Source: JAFGXF01 sp963732595
GTDB lineage: Bacteria; Chloroflexota; Anaerolineae; Anaerolineales; Anaerolineaceae
DNA length: 64,000 nt
Reading direction: 5' to 3'
NCBI GenBank assembly: GCA_963732595.1
Contig: CAVSZZ010000002.1
Span: 1,612,001 to 1,676,000, forward strand
Below are positions 8,501 through 16,044 of this stretch, in pieces (within the stretch, counting starts at the first letter, position 1; each line of letters starts with the position of its first letter). The notes under the pieces were generated by a model, which worked only from the letters and a program-made list of their open reading frames with translations, was not told the origin of the DNA and searched no databases. A program made the position numbers and the translations under genes.

Positions 8501-9343
8501 GACGCCGAAACCGTGTTGTTATCTCTTGATGACGCAATCAATGCCGAGATTGTAAACGGCGCTGCGACCCTGACGATTCATGATAATGATGGAGGTCACT
8601 CAGAAAAGGCCAGCCTGCAGTTTTCGGCATCGCTCAATGCTGTAGGCGAGGGAGATAGCGGCATACAGACTGCTTCCATTCAAGTTTCTCGCACCGGGGA
8701 TACGGAATCCACGGTCAGCGTGAATTATGACACCGAAGATTTAACTGCCATGCAACCAGGGGATTACGAACCAGCAAGTGGAACACTGACTTTCAACCCG
8801 GGTGAACTTGTAAAAACTTTCAGCGTAGAAATTAAGGGTGATGAGGTAAATGAGCAGGATGAAGTGATCCGGATCGGTTTGAGTTCCCCGGAGCCTTCAA
8901 GTGATGTCATCCTGGGAGGTCTCAAACTGGTTCAGCTAACCATTCTGGATGATGATGACCCTGCCGCCCAACCGAGAGTGGTCTTGTCAGCCGATAACTA
9001 TGTCGTGAGTGAGGCTGCCAATTTTGTCACGGTTACATATTTCATTGTAGGAGACCATGCAACTCCGATCTCTCTCACGCTTGCCACAGTGAATGGCAGT
9101 GCCACTGCCCCGGTAGATTACACGACCGTAACAATCAATCCGAGTATCGATCCATCGATCTATCAGGCATCGGTAGAGATACCGATATCAAATGATACAG
9201 ACATGGAAACCTTTGAGTACTTCACATTAATACTTTCGGAGATTTCCTCTGGAGCCCTGCTCGGGAATCCACATAGCGCCAGAGTGACCATCCTGGATGA
9301 TGATATTACCCGCTTTGTTTATATTCCGATGGTGCTTAAATAA
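5513..9343 (+). CDS. large secreted CSLREA / beta-helix / Calx-beta surface protein
   Basis: 1276 residues. A signal peptide (about 1-33, cleaved near ARA-AYF) is followed by a CSLREA signature (DCSLREAIEAAG, near residue 60) and a long right-handed beta-helix region to about residue 600, rich in GG(G/A)(I/L/V) turns and short repeats. A CDLGAYEIG block closes it. Five Calx-beta domains follow to the C-terminus, each ending in an acidic turn such as ILDDD or IEDDDY that would bind calcium. The last residues, FVYIPMVLK, match a tail shared by other secreted proteins here. It is probably an adhesive or matrix protein outside the cell. A strong AGGAGG site precedes the ATG and a 13-bp terminator follows. 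It sits between the two copies of the methyltransferase 3' end, as if inserted between duplicated segments. Confidence 0.85.
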   Translation: MDVRRLGWFCLLTISLLLAVTLVNLLPVQTARAAYFTVTKLEDSDDHDCSPSDCSLREAIEAAGDQDEIDFGTLVGTIVLDSELVIDKMVYIHGEGTNITLSGGSTHRIFRIDSDWLSIDHVTIQDGYQSGAAAEGGAVYIDSNGQAYIDYVRFINNQVETTTSLGGSQALGGAIYNAGTLYLGASDFTNNSVLIHEVDAGASGQALGGAIYSSGYVNLSGGTLEGNAIQRTYVDGSDATCGGGAVYASGLAAIRSATLSGNHVDYCSARSSGGAVLSSGTLVIEQAFIEQNQAFYGAGLETVGGNVTITNSSISNNEASYGGGYLVHTGSNPTITGSTFQANTALMGGGLYISPDVVAGSIEESILQYNVASQMGGGIYAGGYLFLDGSNVVNNQAGRGGGIAVESREYLLLTESNVQNNSADEGGGIYVHPLSVSEPLTHYYAAVTLDSNEATLGMGGGMLLAGDSSQVDLVLNFQACTVSRNVAAGGGGGIAMTGYSSPGASEIEVRMYSSTLSGNLSGGSGGGLYVTTSFPTYIEFYMRHVTITDNLAQGAAGGIYQGSSAGIELRNSVLSGNHAPLQPDTLECSGTINSMPNNLFGILPGCTIITGDTHEDFYGPPGVYPLADNGSTTETHALETTSLAVDNGDPNECITTDQRGYPTNYLTGGLCDLGAYEIGSFLRFVSTSASVFEGASGTTTVFPLELSVLPASSDFVSFDYQTISFEAETGIDLQFDQGTMTFFPGQTSKIIDLTIIGDDTPEPDERARVWVHDVIGAQMEGTSTEAVITILDDDGYTEIVTPRLQPMASEFNIMESAGSVEITVILDEASTDQVMVSYQTTSVSALSGIDFSSTLGTLAFDPGEMTSSFSIPITDDGILEGEESFSVVLFNPIGGSLGAPNPVRVVIEDDDYNSSDYELSFTSLTYDVNESADQVLISASLYPASPKSVTVEYTTQPGGTATEELDFTSLSGELYFMPGETLKTFSLPILEDTDVEDAETVLLSLDDAINAEIVNGAATLTIHDNDGGHSEKASLQFSASLNAVGEGDSGIQTASIQVSRTGDTESTVSVNYDTEDLTAMQPGDYEPASGTLTFNPGELVKTFSVEIKGDEVNEQDEVIRIGLSSPEPSSDVILGGLKLVQLTILDDDDPAAQPRVVLSADNYVVSEAANFVTVTYFIVGDHATPISLTLATVNGSATAPVDYTTVTINPSIDPSIYQASVEIPISNDTDMETFEYFTLILSEISSGALLGNPHSARVTILDDDITRFVYIPMVLK

Positions 9344-9370
9344 CCATGTAGATTGGTCAATCGCACGTGA

Positions 9371-9400
9371 TCCATCGCCCCGGAAAACCGGGGCGATGGA
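9371..9400 (+). terminator. strong hairpin terminator after surface-protein gene
   Basis: Perfect 13-bp stem TCCATCGCCCCGG / CCGGGGCGATGGA with an AAAA loop, followed by TTTAC. It lies 28 bases after the stop at 9343. Confidence 0.8.
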
Positions 9401-9406
9401 TTTACA

Positions 9407-9634
9407 TTGAGAATATTTCACCGTTTTTACTTGCGGGTCATCATACCGCTGTTGGGCAGGTTGGTGATTGGCGATCGGGAGGCTTACCGCTACCTGCTGA
9501 CCTCAACCGGAGGGCTCCTGTCCGCGGAGGAGCTGGCCGAGAAACTGCGCATAGCCGGATTCGTCGAAGTGGGATATCAGCGTCTGATGTTTGGGACTGC
9601 CGCAATTCATTATGGAAATCGGCAGAAAAACTGA
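9407..9634 (+). pseudogene. 3' fragment of a second UbiE-like methyltransferase
   Basis: Bases 9416-9634 encode about 72 residues (FHRFYLRVIIPLLG ... FGTAAIHYGNRQKN) that align without gaps, apart from two residues near the end, with the C-terminal segment of the methyltransferase at 4413-5099. Differences are mostly at third codon positions, so the copy diverged under coding constraint before it was truncated, or it comes from a related strain's gene. The SAM-binding N-terminal two thirds are missing and there is no start context, so it cannot be an active enzyme. The junction lies right after the surface-protein terminator. Confidence 0.8.
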
Positions 9635-9654
9635 GCTGCAATTCTCTTCGATCT

Positions 9655-10281
9655 TTATAGGTTGATAAAAATAAAGTGGCCTCTATCGTCGCCAACCATG
9701 ACCGGGCGCGGTCCATCAACACCCTTCAGCCAGGCTTTATCACCTGATTTGAAGGCTATTTTCACCGCCAGGCTCGCATATCCCAGGCACAATAAAAGAT
9801 CACCAACGTCTACCAGATGATATTTAAACAAAAGGGCATGTATCTTGGGTAGCACCACGGAGTTGGCTTCATTGCTCTCGGGTTTATAGGAATCATATTT
9901 CAGGAGCGCCCCGGTTGCATCATTATCATTCATCGTATCGACCGTCGCACCCAGAACATAAAGATCATAATCAGGTTTTCTCCCTCGCGATTTGGGATTG
10001 TAATAACCGAACGAGAAAGCTTGGATATTTGCTGGTGGTGGATAGCCGGTGAGTGTTTTTTCGAGCCAATGTTGGATCTTCTCAACATCCTTCTCGAAGT
10101 TCAATTCGGCAATATCCTTCCAGACGTCGCTGTCGCATATCTTGAAGCAATAACTCAGCAAGATGTTCATACCCGGACGAATGCCGGTGTAATCCTTGAC
10201 GACAGTCCGGATGCGTGCCAAATCGTCTAATAGTTTAACCTCGGATAGATTATCAGTAACCATATACCCCTCTTCATACAC
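9655..10281 (-). CDS. unrecognised protein, paralogue B of the local three-member family
   Basis: 208 residues, homologous along its length to the gene at 3252-3842: YTGIRPGMNILLSYC, FEKDVEKIQHWLEKTLTGYPP, IQAFSFGYYNP, LYVLGATVD, LLLCLGYASLAVK and RPVMVGDDRGHFIFINL all have counterparts there. It lacks the SYLPEG-type wording but keeps a YDSYKPES turn. No signal peptide, membrane span or known domain was recognised. An internal ATG seven codons into the frame (MVTDNL) is an alternative start with similar spacing to paralogue A. The gene follows the truncated methyltransferase copy, just as paralogue A lies beside the intact one, so the pair appears to have been duplicated together. Confidence 0.7.
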   Translation of the reverse strand: MYEEGYMVTDNLSEVKLLDDLARIRTVVKDYTGIRPGMNILLSYCFKICDSDVWKDIAELNFEKDVEKIQHWLEKTLTGYPPPANIQAFSFGYYNPKSRGRKPDYDLYVLGATVDTMNDNDATGALLKYDSYKPESNEANSVVLPKIHALLFKYHLVDVGDLLLCLGYASLAVKIAFKSGDKAWLKGVDGPRPVMVGDDRGHFIFINL

Positions 10282-10313
10282 ATGATTTCCCCAAATGGGT
10301 CAAGCAATTAAAA

Positions 10314-10346
10314 TACTGGAAAATCATGTTCCTTGATTTTCCAGTA
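10314..10346 (-). terminator. 13-bp inverted repeat, probable terminator
   Basis: TACTGGAAAATCA / TGATTTTCCAGTA, perfect 13-bp arms with a 7-base loop. Read on the minus strand it is followed by TTTTAATT, which suits a terminator for the broken gene at 10501-11187. Because it lies 33 bases upstream of the 10281 start, an operator role for that gene is an alternative. Confidence 0.55.
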
Positions 10347-10434
10347 ATATTATATCAGAAACGATTTTCGATAAGACAAATTCGTTACCTGCTGGATTGA
10401 ATTGGGAAGGGAAAATATATCTCAATCCTCCAGA

Positions 10435-10451
10435 CCCCCGTTCTTAGGGGG
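10435..10451. repeat. CCCCCGTTCTTAGGGGG-type short palindrome
   Basis: CCCCC-GTTCTTA-GGGGG. Near-identical copies occur at 16868-16884 (GTTCTCA loop) and 26778-26794 (GATTGTTA loop), all in non-coding DNA, so it is a small dispersed repeat. Confidence 0.55.
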
Positions 10452-10500
10452 CATACTTACCTATTACCCGGGAGAATTTTCTTGACTGATAATAACCGAC

Positions 10501-11187
10501 TCAGTGGATAAGGATGAAGTCTCCCTCGTCGAAACCGACCGCGATCGGTCGCCGGCCTTGCTTGCCTTCCAATAACCTGGGGTCAATCGCATTGCTGGCT
10601 GTCTTGATCGCCAGAGCAGCGTATCCAAGAATGAGAACATATTCCCCGATTTGCCTTTCAGCACGAAAGTCTTTAATTGCCAGTGTTGAAGATATTCCAC
10701 GAAGGATCTTTGACCCAATATAACGACCTTCCGGCTCGTATGAGTCATCATCCAGGCATGCCCAATCAGCCGTCTCGTCATCCGGATCATAACTGGTTGA
10801 TCCGGAAATATATATTACCGGAGCAGTTACACCATCCGCATATTTACTATCAAACAAACCGAAATAGAATGCTTTAATATTCTTCTTGGGAGGATGCTCG
10901 GTCAAAATATCTTCCAACCATTGTTGGATTTTAAGGCAGGATTCCTCATAATCTGATTTACTCCATCTCCCCATGGCTCTCTAGGCATAACTGGGTGCAA
11001 TACTGGAGCAATAATCCAATAAATGCTGCATACCTTCAAAAGTATCGGTTGATTCTTTAACGACTACTTTAACCTGTTCCAATCCCTCTTCTATGTTAAA
11101 TACTGGCGGAACCAGTCGGTTTCTCAACTTACAATAATGATAGTAGATTGTATTAAAAAGGGTTGTCATTTGATTATCCTTATCCAA
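10501..11187 (-). pseudogene. paralogue C of the local family, split by in-frame amber codon
   Basis: Two reading frames, 10981-11187 (68 residues) and 10501-10974 (157 residues), lie in the same phase and are separated only by TAG at 10981-10983. Read through, the product of about 228 residues aligns with paralogues A and B. The amber codon falls where A and B have Trp (A: SKAWKKIG; C: SYA-stop-RAMG), so a single TGG to TAG change explains it. The rest is well preserved (IQQWLEDILTEHPP, DDDSYEPEGRY, ILGYAALAIK, RPIAVGFDEGDF), which points to a recent loss. Readthrough, or restart at the downstream ATG at 10974, cannot be excluded. The N-terminus is about 20-30 residues longer than in the paralogues. 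Confidence 0.75.
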
Positions 11188-11193
11188 AAGTTA

Positions 11194-11310
11194 TCAGGCA
11201 GGCTCGTCGGGTTTATTTACGCTGGAGGGTAAGGGGATTATTTTACTTCTCCAGATCTTCCACAGGCTCATGAAGAACAGGATGAACCCTGCCGGGGTGG
11301 TGATCCCCCG
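11194..11310 (-). pseudogene. decayed copy of the 3' end of the neighbouring membrane-protein gene
   Basis: Encodes TTPAGFILFFMSLWKIWR, nearly the same as TTPAGFVLFLLSLGKIWR at the C-terminus of the gene at 11385-12299. The fragment then runs into unrelated sequence. It is separated from the intact gene by the inverted repeat at 11299-11349, so a short duplication or repeat-associated rearrangement produced it. Confidence 0.6.
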
Positions 11311-11349
11311 GGTGGGCCGACTTTCAAGGAGGCACTCCGGGGGATCACC
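11299..11349. repeat. 13-bp inverted repeat (CCCGGGTGGGCCGA family)
   Basis: Arms GGTGATCCCCCGG (11299-11311) and CCGGGGGATCACC (11337-11349) are perfect. The core CCCGGGTGGGCCGA reappears as CCTCGGGTGGGCCGA at 17086-17100 and more weakly at 16926-16962. Interpreted as a dispersed palindromic element at the junction of a partial duplication. Confidence 0.65.
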
Positions 11350-11384
11350 GCGAGTATAACGAGCAGGCGGCGCCAAAATCCTGG

Positions 11385-12299
11385 TCAAAGGACAGCATTT
11401 ATCAGAATTTTAACAGGTTTTCTTCGCCAGATCTTTCCCAGACTCAACAGGAAAAGTACAAATCCAGCAGGTGTGGTCAATATATAAAACACCCAGTTGG
11501 TCTGCCAGCGCAGGCCCAGCCAGGCCGCCAGGGTATAGACCAGGATCGCTGCTGCCGGGATGGCCAACAACCCGAGGTAACTCAACAGAGGTGGCGATAG
11601 ATCGGGCTCGTCGGAACGTTCAGGTTCCAGCTTGCGGTTTCGGCGCAGGGTCAGGTAAATGACCGTCAGGAGCAGGGGCAGGATCAGGCCTGCCAGCGGA
11701 ACGGCCTGGACCGTCACAAAGATGAAATAGGCCCCCAGAAGGACGAAAGTCGCCAGCACGATCCAGCGGTCCGGAAGGAAGGGCTCCGGCAACCAGCGAT
11801 CAACGATGAAGTAAGCCAACATAACCAGGAGGGTCGCGATCAGGGTGTAGAGTCCAAATTCGGGGATCGGACTGACTCCCCCATCCGGCGCCAGCCACCA
11901 GTGGATGGCCCACAGCCCGTATGCCAGACCGATGGCAGCCGATAAAACCAGGGTTGATAGAAATCCGCGCCGCAATGTTTTCCTCATCAGCCACCAACCA
12001 ACCAGGACGCTGATCATCGCATGCCAGGCCAGGCCGGTGAACGACAACGATAATGGCAGGTCTTCGTAGGCTGTCTGGACCACCAGCCCCTCGGTCAGCC
12101 AGCCAAAGGCTGCCCCGGCCAGGAACAACGCCCAGATGGAACGCGCTCGGAAGTGGCCGATCAGGGCTAACATCATGAACCCCGTCAGTGAATAGACCAG
12201 CCATGTTCCCAGCCAGCCTCCCAGGCTGTCACCCGGCCGCGGGCGCGCCCAGAACAACAGCTCGGAGAAATAGGTTAGTATGAATCCAACCGCCAGCAC
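11385..12299 (-). CDS. multi-span membrane protein, function unknown
   Basis: 304 residues with about eight membrane spans, tryptophan- and leucine-rich, ending in a basic tail. No catalytic motif was recognised. The frame starts with GTG at 12299, but open codons continue upstream to near the HIT gene stop (12334) without a clear ATG, so the true start is uncertain. It lies 34 bases downstream of the HIT gene on the same strand and is probably co-transcribed with it. A partial copy of its 3' end lies at 11194-11310. Motifs such as FGWLTEGLVVQTAYED and YGLWAIHWWLAP are conspicuous but not diagnostic to me. Confidence 0.65.
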   Translation of the reverse strand: MLAVGFILTYFSELLFWARPRPGDSLGGWLGTWLVYSLTGFMMLALIGHFRARSIWALFLAGAAFGWLTEGLVVQTAYEDLPLSLSFTGLAWHAMISVLVGWWLMRKTLRRGFLSTLVLSAAIGLAYGLWAIHWWLAPDGGVSPIPEFGLYTLIATLLVMLAYFIVDRWLPEPFLPDRWIVLATFVLLGAYFIFVTVQAVPLAGLILPLLLTVIYLTLRRNRKLEPERSDEPDLSPPLLSYLGLLAIPAAAILVYTLAAWLGLRWQTNWVFYILTTPAGFVLFLLSLGKIWRRKPVKILINAVL

Positions 12300-12333
12300 G
12301 GCCAGGAAGGATTTGAACGACTGCGCATGGATC

Positions 12334-12774
12334 TCATTCAGGGTTGGCTTTCAACCAGGTGCGGATGCGCTCGGCCAGCGCAGCGATCGCGGTTTCATCC
12401 CCTTTGGGTGCATCCGGCCACTCGTCGACCCTGGGACCCCAGTAGGCGCGCGGAGCCCCCGGGTAGCGCCCGATGACATGGATATGCACGTGCGGAACGC
12501 CATCGATGATCGCGAAGGCATACACGTGTTCGACCTTCAGGAGTGAGGTAAGGGCCCGGGCAGCCCGGCTGACCTGGAAGCCGACCTCGCGTGACTCCTC
12601 GGGAGTCAGCTGGCCCAATTCCGGGATGTGCCTTTTGGTCTCGACGAACAGGTGACCCAGGTAATGTTCTTTTTCTTCGCTGAGCAGCTGGGCGTGGGTG
12701 ATACCGACCAAATCGTTCTCGAACAGGATCCCTCCCGGGGGGAGGACCTCTCCGAGATATTTCTGACAGACCAT
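12334..12774 (-). CDS. HIT family protein (histidine triad nucleotide-binding hydrolase)
   Basis: 146 residues. The diagnostic histidine triad is present as HVHIHVIGR near the C-terminus, with the preceding strand AFAIIDGVPH. The N-terminus (VCQKYLGE, then FENDLVGITHAQLL, LGHLFVETKRH) fits the HIT fold. Family members hydrolyse or transfer nucleotide-phosphate bonds (Hint, Fhit, GalT-like); the substrate cannot be told. The two N-terminal Cys/His residues seen in many zinc-binding HIT proteins are not fully present (only one Cys). The ATG at 12774 immediately precedes the conserved start, and the membrane-protein gene follows on the same strand. Confidence 0.9.
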   Translation of the reverse strand: MVCQKYLGEVLPPGGILFENDLVGITHAQLLSEEKEHYLGHLFVETKRHIPELGQLTPEESREVGFQVSRAARALTSLLKVEHVYAFAIIDGVPHVHIHVIGRYPGAPRAYWGPRVDEWPDAPKGDETAIAALAERIRTWLKANPE

Positions 12775-12830
12775 ACAAGGCCTGGGTGGTCATTATTCAT
12801 TTTCACCTCCACGATCGTGATCCATTATAA

Positions 12831-12866
12831 AACACCGGCACCTGATCATACGCAAGTGCCGGTGTT
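12831..12866 (-). terminator. hairpin terminator of the secreted-protein operon
   Basis: Perfect 11-bp stem AACACCGGCAC / GTGCCGGTGTT with a 14-base loop. Read on the minus strand it is followed by TTTTAT and lies 20 bases past the stop of the gene at 12886-13185. Confidence 0.8.
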
Positions 12867-12885
12867 CTTGAACCCAGTGAATTGA

Positions 12886-13185
12886 TTATTTCTTGATCAA
12901 CGGCAGGTAACCCAGGTAACGCCACACCCAGGCCCAAAAGCCGCCGGTCAGGTCGTAGCCCGTGCCAGAGTGCAGACCAGCATCTGGCTGGCCTATGGTG
13001 CCCATCAGGGTATAGGTATCACCCGAGGAAACCCCGCCGCCGCCATCGAAGGTATACCAACTGACTGAATAATCAGCATGTCCGACCGCTGATGCTGCAG
13101 AAACGGCCAGCCCGCCGATCATCAGGCAGACGACAAGCAGGGCTGCCAACCGGAAGAGCAGGGGAGGAGAAAGATATCGGTTCAT
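12886..13185 (-). CDS. small secreted protein with C-terminal YLPLIKK tail
   Basis: 99 residues. A signal peptide with a long hydrophobic core (LAALLVVCLMIGGLAVSAASA) is followed by YSVSWYTFDGGGGVSSGDTY and LMGTIGQPDAG ... YDLTGGFWAW. This GTIGQPDAG/GGFW pattern recurs in secreted proteins of Chloroflexota and other environmental bacteria, with no defined function. The last residues are YLGYLPLIKK, the tail motif shared with the large surface proteins. A GGAGG site lies seven bases before the ATG. The gene begins 11 bases after the stop of the degenerate secreted gene at 13197-15170 and ends at a strong terminator, so both belong to one transcription unit. Confidence 0.8.
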   Translation of the reverse strand: MNRYLSPPLLFRLAALLVVCLMIGGLAVSAASAVGHADYSVSWYTFDGGGGVSSGDTYTLMGTIGQPDAGLHSGTGYDLTGGFWAWVWRYLGYLPLIKK

Positions 13186-13196
13186 TTATACCTCCG

Positions 13197-15170
13197 TTAT
13201 GGGCAGTTATAGTTAGCCGCGATTGTACCCATAGTAGGCCAGCCAAACGCATCGTAATATTGGTCGTATACCCAGGTGCACTTTGTAACTGGGTAAACTT
13301 CGATGGTTTCGTACCCCGCCAATAGACTCGACGCAATAAATGCTATGGGCGAGCCTGGGGTTACACCTGATCTCTTGTAGGTTCTGATTGGATTGCAGAA
13401 TGAATAAGAAGTACAGGCATGGATTTCCGAATTGCTGACATACAGTCGATTGAAGGCCGTCTCTGTGTCATATTGATGAAAGATACCAACGAATGCCCGC
13501 TTATACATTTTATTGATGATGCTGTTATCAAAATAGATATTACCTCCATCATTATTGATACCGACACCACCGTTTCTGGTAACATCGCTCGTTTGTTCGG
13601 GCACCAGAATAGTATCGTGGATAAACGTGTAGTGAGCATGACCAAAACCAGTAATATATACTCCAATGTTTGCATTCGACCAAGGATCAATACCACTGTT
13701 TGGAGTGGCTCCTTCAGCACTGATCACGGTCTGGATTAACGTATGCTCTCTATAAGTATGATCCGATAACCACACTCCTGTAGAATACTCTCCGCCCATT
13801 CCATAAATGGAACTATCACGAGTGAGGAGCTGTGTGTCTGCTACTCGTAGACCCGTGTTAGAATAAATCCCCCCTGAAGCAATTATCTTTGTATTGGTTA
13901 TCTCCAAAGTGACGCCATTATTGGCTTGTATGCCCATATTCCACCAATACGAGGTGTATACAGCAATCGTTGAATCATTGACCTGGGTCTCAAATGCATT
14001 TTCAACATAAATTCCTGAGGCATTGCCGTAATATTCTGCTAATATTATTAGATTGCTGTTACTGACCTTCGCCTTCGAGTTATCACTGTTTATAAGACAA
14101 ATCATATCGATTTGGGTATCAAACCCACCGGTAATGTTTATCTCACTATCAATCACATAAAGCTCGGATTCATTGGTATTAAATATTCCAAAGGCATACG
14201 GGACTCCCTCGACAGAGATTCGTGAATGGCTCAAGGACATTTTACTTTGATCATTATAAATACCATATGAGCTGCTAAGGATTGAAGAGGAATTGAATGA
14301 GACATTATCCAGGTATACTTCTGAACCTGCTATGGCGTAAAAACCATAGTTGGTATCTATCGCGTTCATTGCTTCGATGGTAACGCTGCTCCACTGACAT
14401 AGAGTCATTATCTGCCAGGATAGCGATAGCATAAAGATCACTACCCACGCCATCGCTTTTTATAGTAAGTGAGCGCAATTCGATATTATTGTCGCCAATG
14501 ATGGTTGCGCTGGTAGTAGCATCCTGACCGCGCGATTGAATGATGGTTACTCCTTGCCCTGATCCCTCGATATCCACATAGGGCTTCATAGTCAGGGAAT
14601 TGCTACCGATGTCATAGACACCCGGTTCGATCTTCAATAGATAGGGGTTGTCCTCGCTGGCGTCTGTGATACTGACCAATGCAGCAATTAAAACACTCCC
14701 ATTTTCGACCGGTAAACCCACCGGCTTGACCACCACCGTCCTGTGGTAAATGGTACCGGCGCGAAGATGGCGTAGGGAACCGGGTTGATCTTCTGGCGGG
14801 GTAGCAGGGTTGTGTAGGATTCCGGGTCTTTCACATCGATCTCGAGCCAAAGTTCAAATCTGCGAGGTTCTACCAAAATCAACGCGACCGTGAAGAGTCC
14901 ATTGGTAACCGGGTGATTCTAACATACACCAGGCAAGTATTGAACCGGCTTGGCACAACATTAGAAGAAAGCAAAATCATAAGTTCCAGTGGCCGGGTTG
15001 CTGCCATCCATCAGGCGGCCCTGGTAAGAGAAAGCTGTGCCCATATCGGTCGGGTCGATCAGGGCCATTGGTTGGAATGTCAGCTCTTCTGCCGCGCCCG
15101 GGCTGATGTTGAACGTCAGCAGCGTGACGGCCACAATCAGCAATACACGTAGCAACTTCCTGGTGAACAT
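13197..15170 (-). pseudogene. degenerate secreted beta-helix protein gene
   Basis: Parts of one protein lie in more than one phase. 14961-15170 has a signal peptide and FSYQGRLMDGSNPATGTYDF, the usual opening of a secreted-protein family. 14688-14882 has LWLEIDVKDPESYTTLLPRQKINPVPYAIF split over two stretches of the same family pattern. 14305-14850 supplies a helix-like repeat region (GVYDIGSNSLTMKPYVDIEG...). After a frame change near 14390 the region 13197-14390 continues with VTIEAMNAIDTNYGFYAIAG and about 390 residues of right-handed beta-helix-type repeats, ending in NYNCP. At least three phase changes or stops separate the parts. The AAGGAGG site before 15170 marks the original start. 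Either a pseudogene or a gene damaged by assembly errors; the C-terminus lacks the LP tail. Confidence 0.75.
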
Positions 15171-15294
15171 ATTTCCTCCTTGATTTCAAGATTTCCCAGA
15201 ACCCATTATCTTGTGGTGCGACACATGTAAGTGTGCTGCGAAGGAGGCTGTAATGTACCTATTTAGAATAGCACTTAAGAGGTGATTAAACAAG

Positions 15295-15326
15295 TAGGGG
15301 TGCACAGCCTGTGGCGTGCACCCCTA
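15295..15326. repeat. palindromic repeat, GTAGGGG-type
   Basis: Perfect 11-bp stem TAGGGGTGCAC / GTGCACCCCTA with a 10-base loop. It lies between two minus-strand genes and may also act as terminator for the DUF2202 gene at 15352-15919. Same general design as 16010-16037. Confidence 0.65.
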
Positions 15327-15351
15327 TCTAGAGGTCAAAACCGGTCCGGGA

Positions 15352-15919
15352 TTATTGGCAGGTCTGGAAGGCCGGCAGGTGGCTGTTGAGCGAGGCGCTC
15401 TGCAGCATCTGGTAGACCCGCAGCAGGTCCGTGTGGGTCGTGCCGGACATCAATTCATCGTACAGGGCTGCGTCGGCGATCTCGGCCGCCACACCTGCCT
15501 GGCAGGCTGCCTCGAGGCTGGCGAAGACAGGGGTCGTGGCCAGACCGGGGTTGGCCGGGATGCTCACACCGTACTTGGTCGCCTGGCGCACCAGGGCATT
15601 GACGTGCATCTGCTCGGACGGGCGATCTGGCTGAAGGGGGCGACGACCGCCGAACTGGGCGATGACGGCGTTGTACAAGTTGAGCGCACCGTATTCCTCG
15701 AGAATGGCTTCCTGCAGGTCAGTCGCTTCGGAAGCTGTGAGCGGGGTCAACGCCAGGCCACCGCCGGTCATGCCGGTTCCCATGACCCTGGCCTTGTGAG
15801 CCGCCAGGTCCGCCGCGGCCGGTCAGGCTGTCGGCCGAGACCGAGGCGGTGGGGATGAAGGCCACCAGCAGGGCGGCCACGAGGGTTAGCGAGATGAGGG
15901 TTGTGATTTTTGTTTTCAT
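15352..15919 (-). pseudogene. secreted DUF2202 (ferritin-like) protein with one frameshift
   Basis: 15719-15919 encodes a signal peptide (MKTKITTLISLTLVAALLVA, cleavage near VSA) and 15352-15783, in another phase, encodes a DUF2202 domain of about 135 residues: LTASEATDLQEAILEEYGALNLYN, RPSEQMHVNALVRQATKYGV, AACQAGVAAEIADAALYDELM and LQSASLNSHLPAFQTC. The E-x-x-Y / E-x-M-H arrangement suggests a four-helix ferritin-like fold. Removing one G from the GGG run at 15779-15781 joins the two parts without loss of sense. So it is either an exported metal- or redox-active protein with a recent frameshift or an assembly error. The start is supported by an AAGGAG site. Confidence 0.75.
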
Positions 15920-16009
15920 TTTATTCTCCTTGGTTTCAGGTTATGCACCCAGTATAGGCCGCGGGGTGTGAAGAACCTGTGAAGGAGATGTGGAAATTCT
16001 CTGAATCCA

Positions 16010-16037
16010 GTAGCGGGGCACAGCTGTGCCCCGCTAC
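16010..16037. repeat. perfect 28-base palindrome, GTAGCGGGG-type
   Basis: GTAGCGGGGCACAG / CTGTGCCCCGCTAC with no loop. The 14-base left arm recurs exactly at 18767-18780 inside the terminase gene. It sits just past the stop of the MerR/TipAS gene (16045) and could also serve as its terminator. Confidence 0.75.
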
Positions 16038-16044
16038 GAAAAAA

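Noticed and set aside
5513..9343. Idea that the Calx-beta/beta-helix protein is an autotransporter
   Set aside because: There is no C-terminal beta-barrel; the protein ends in the short FVYIPMVLK tail.
9655..11187. Polymorphic-toxin immunity proteins (orphan family B and C)
   Set aside because: Their acidic, strand-rich build resembles immunity families, but no toxin with a polymorphic C-terminal domain is adjacent, so the assignment is not made.
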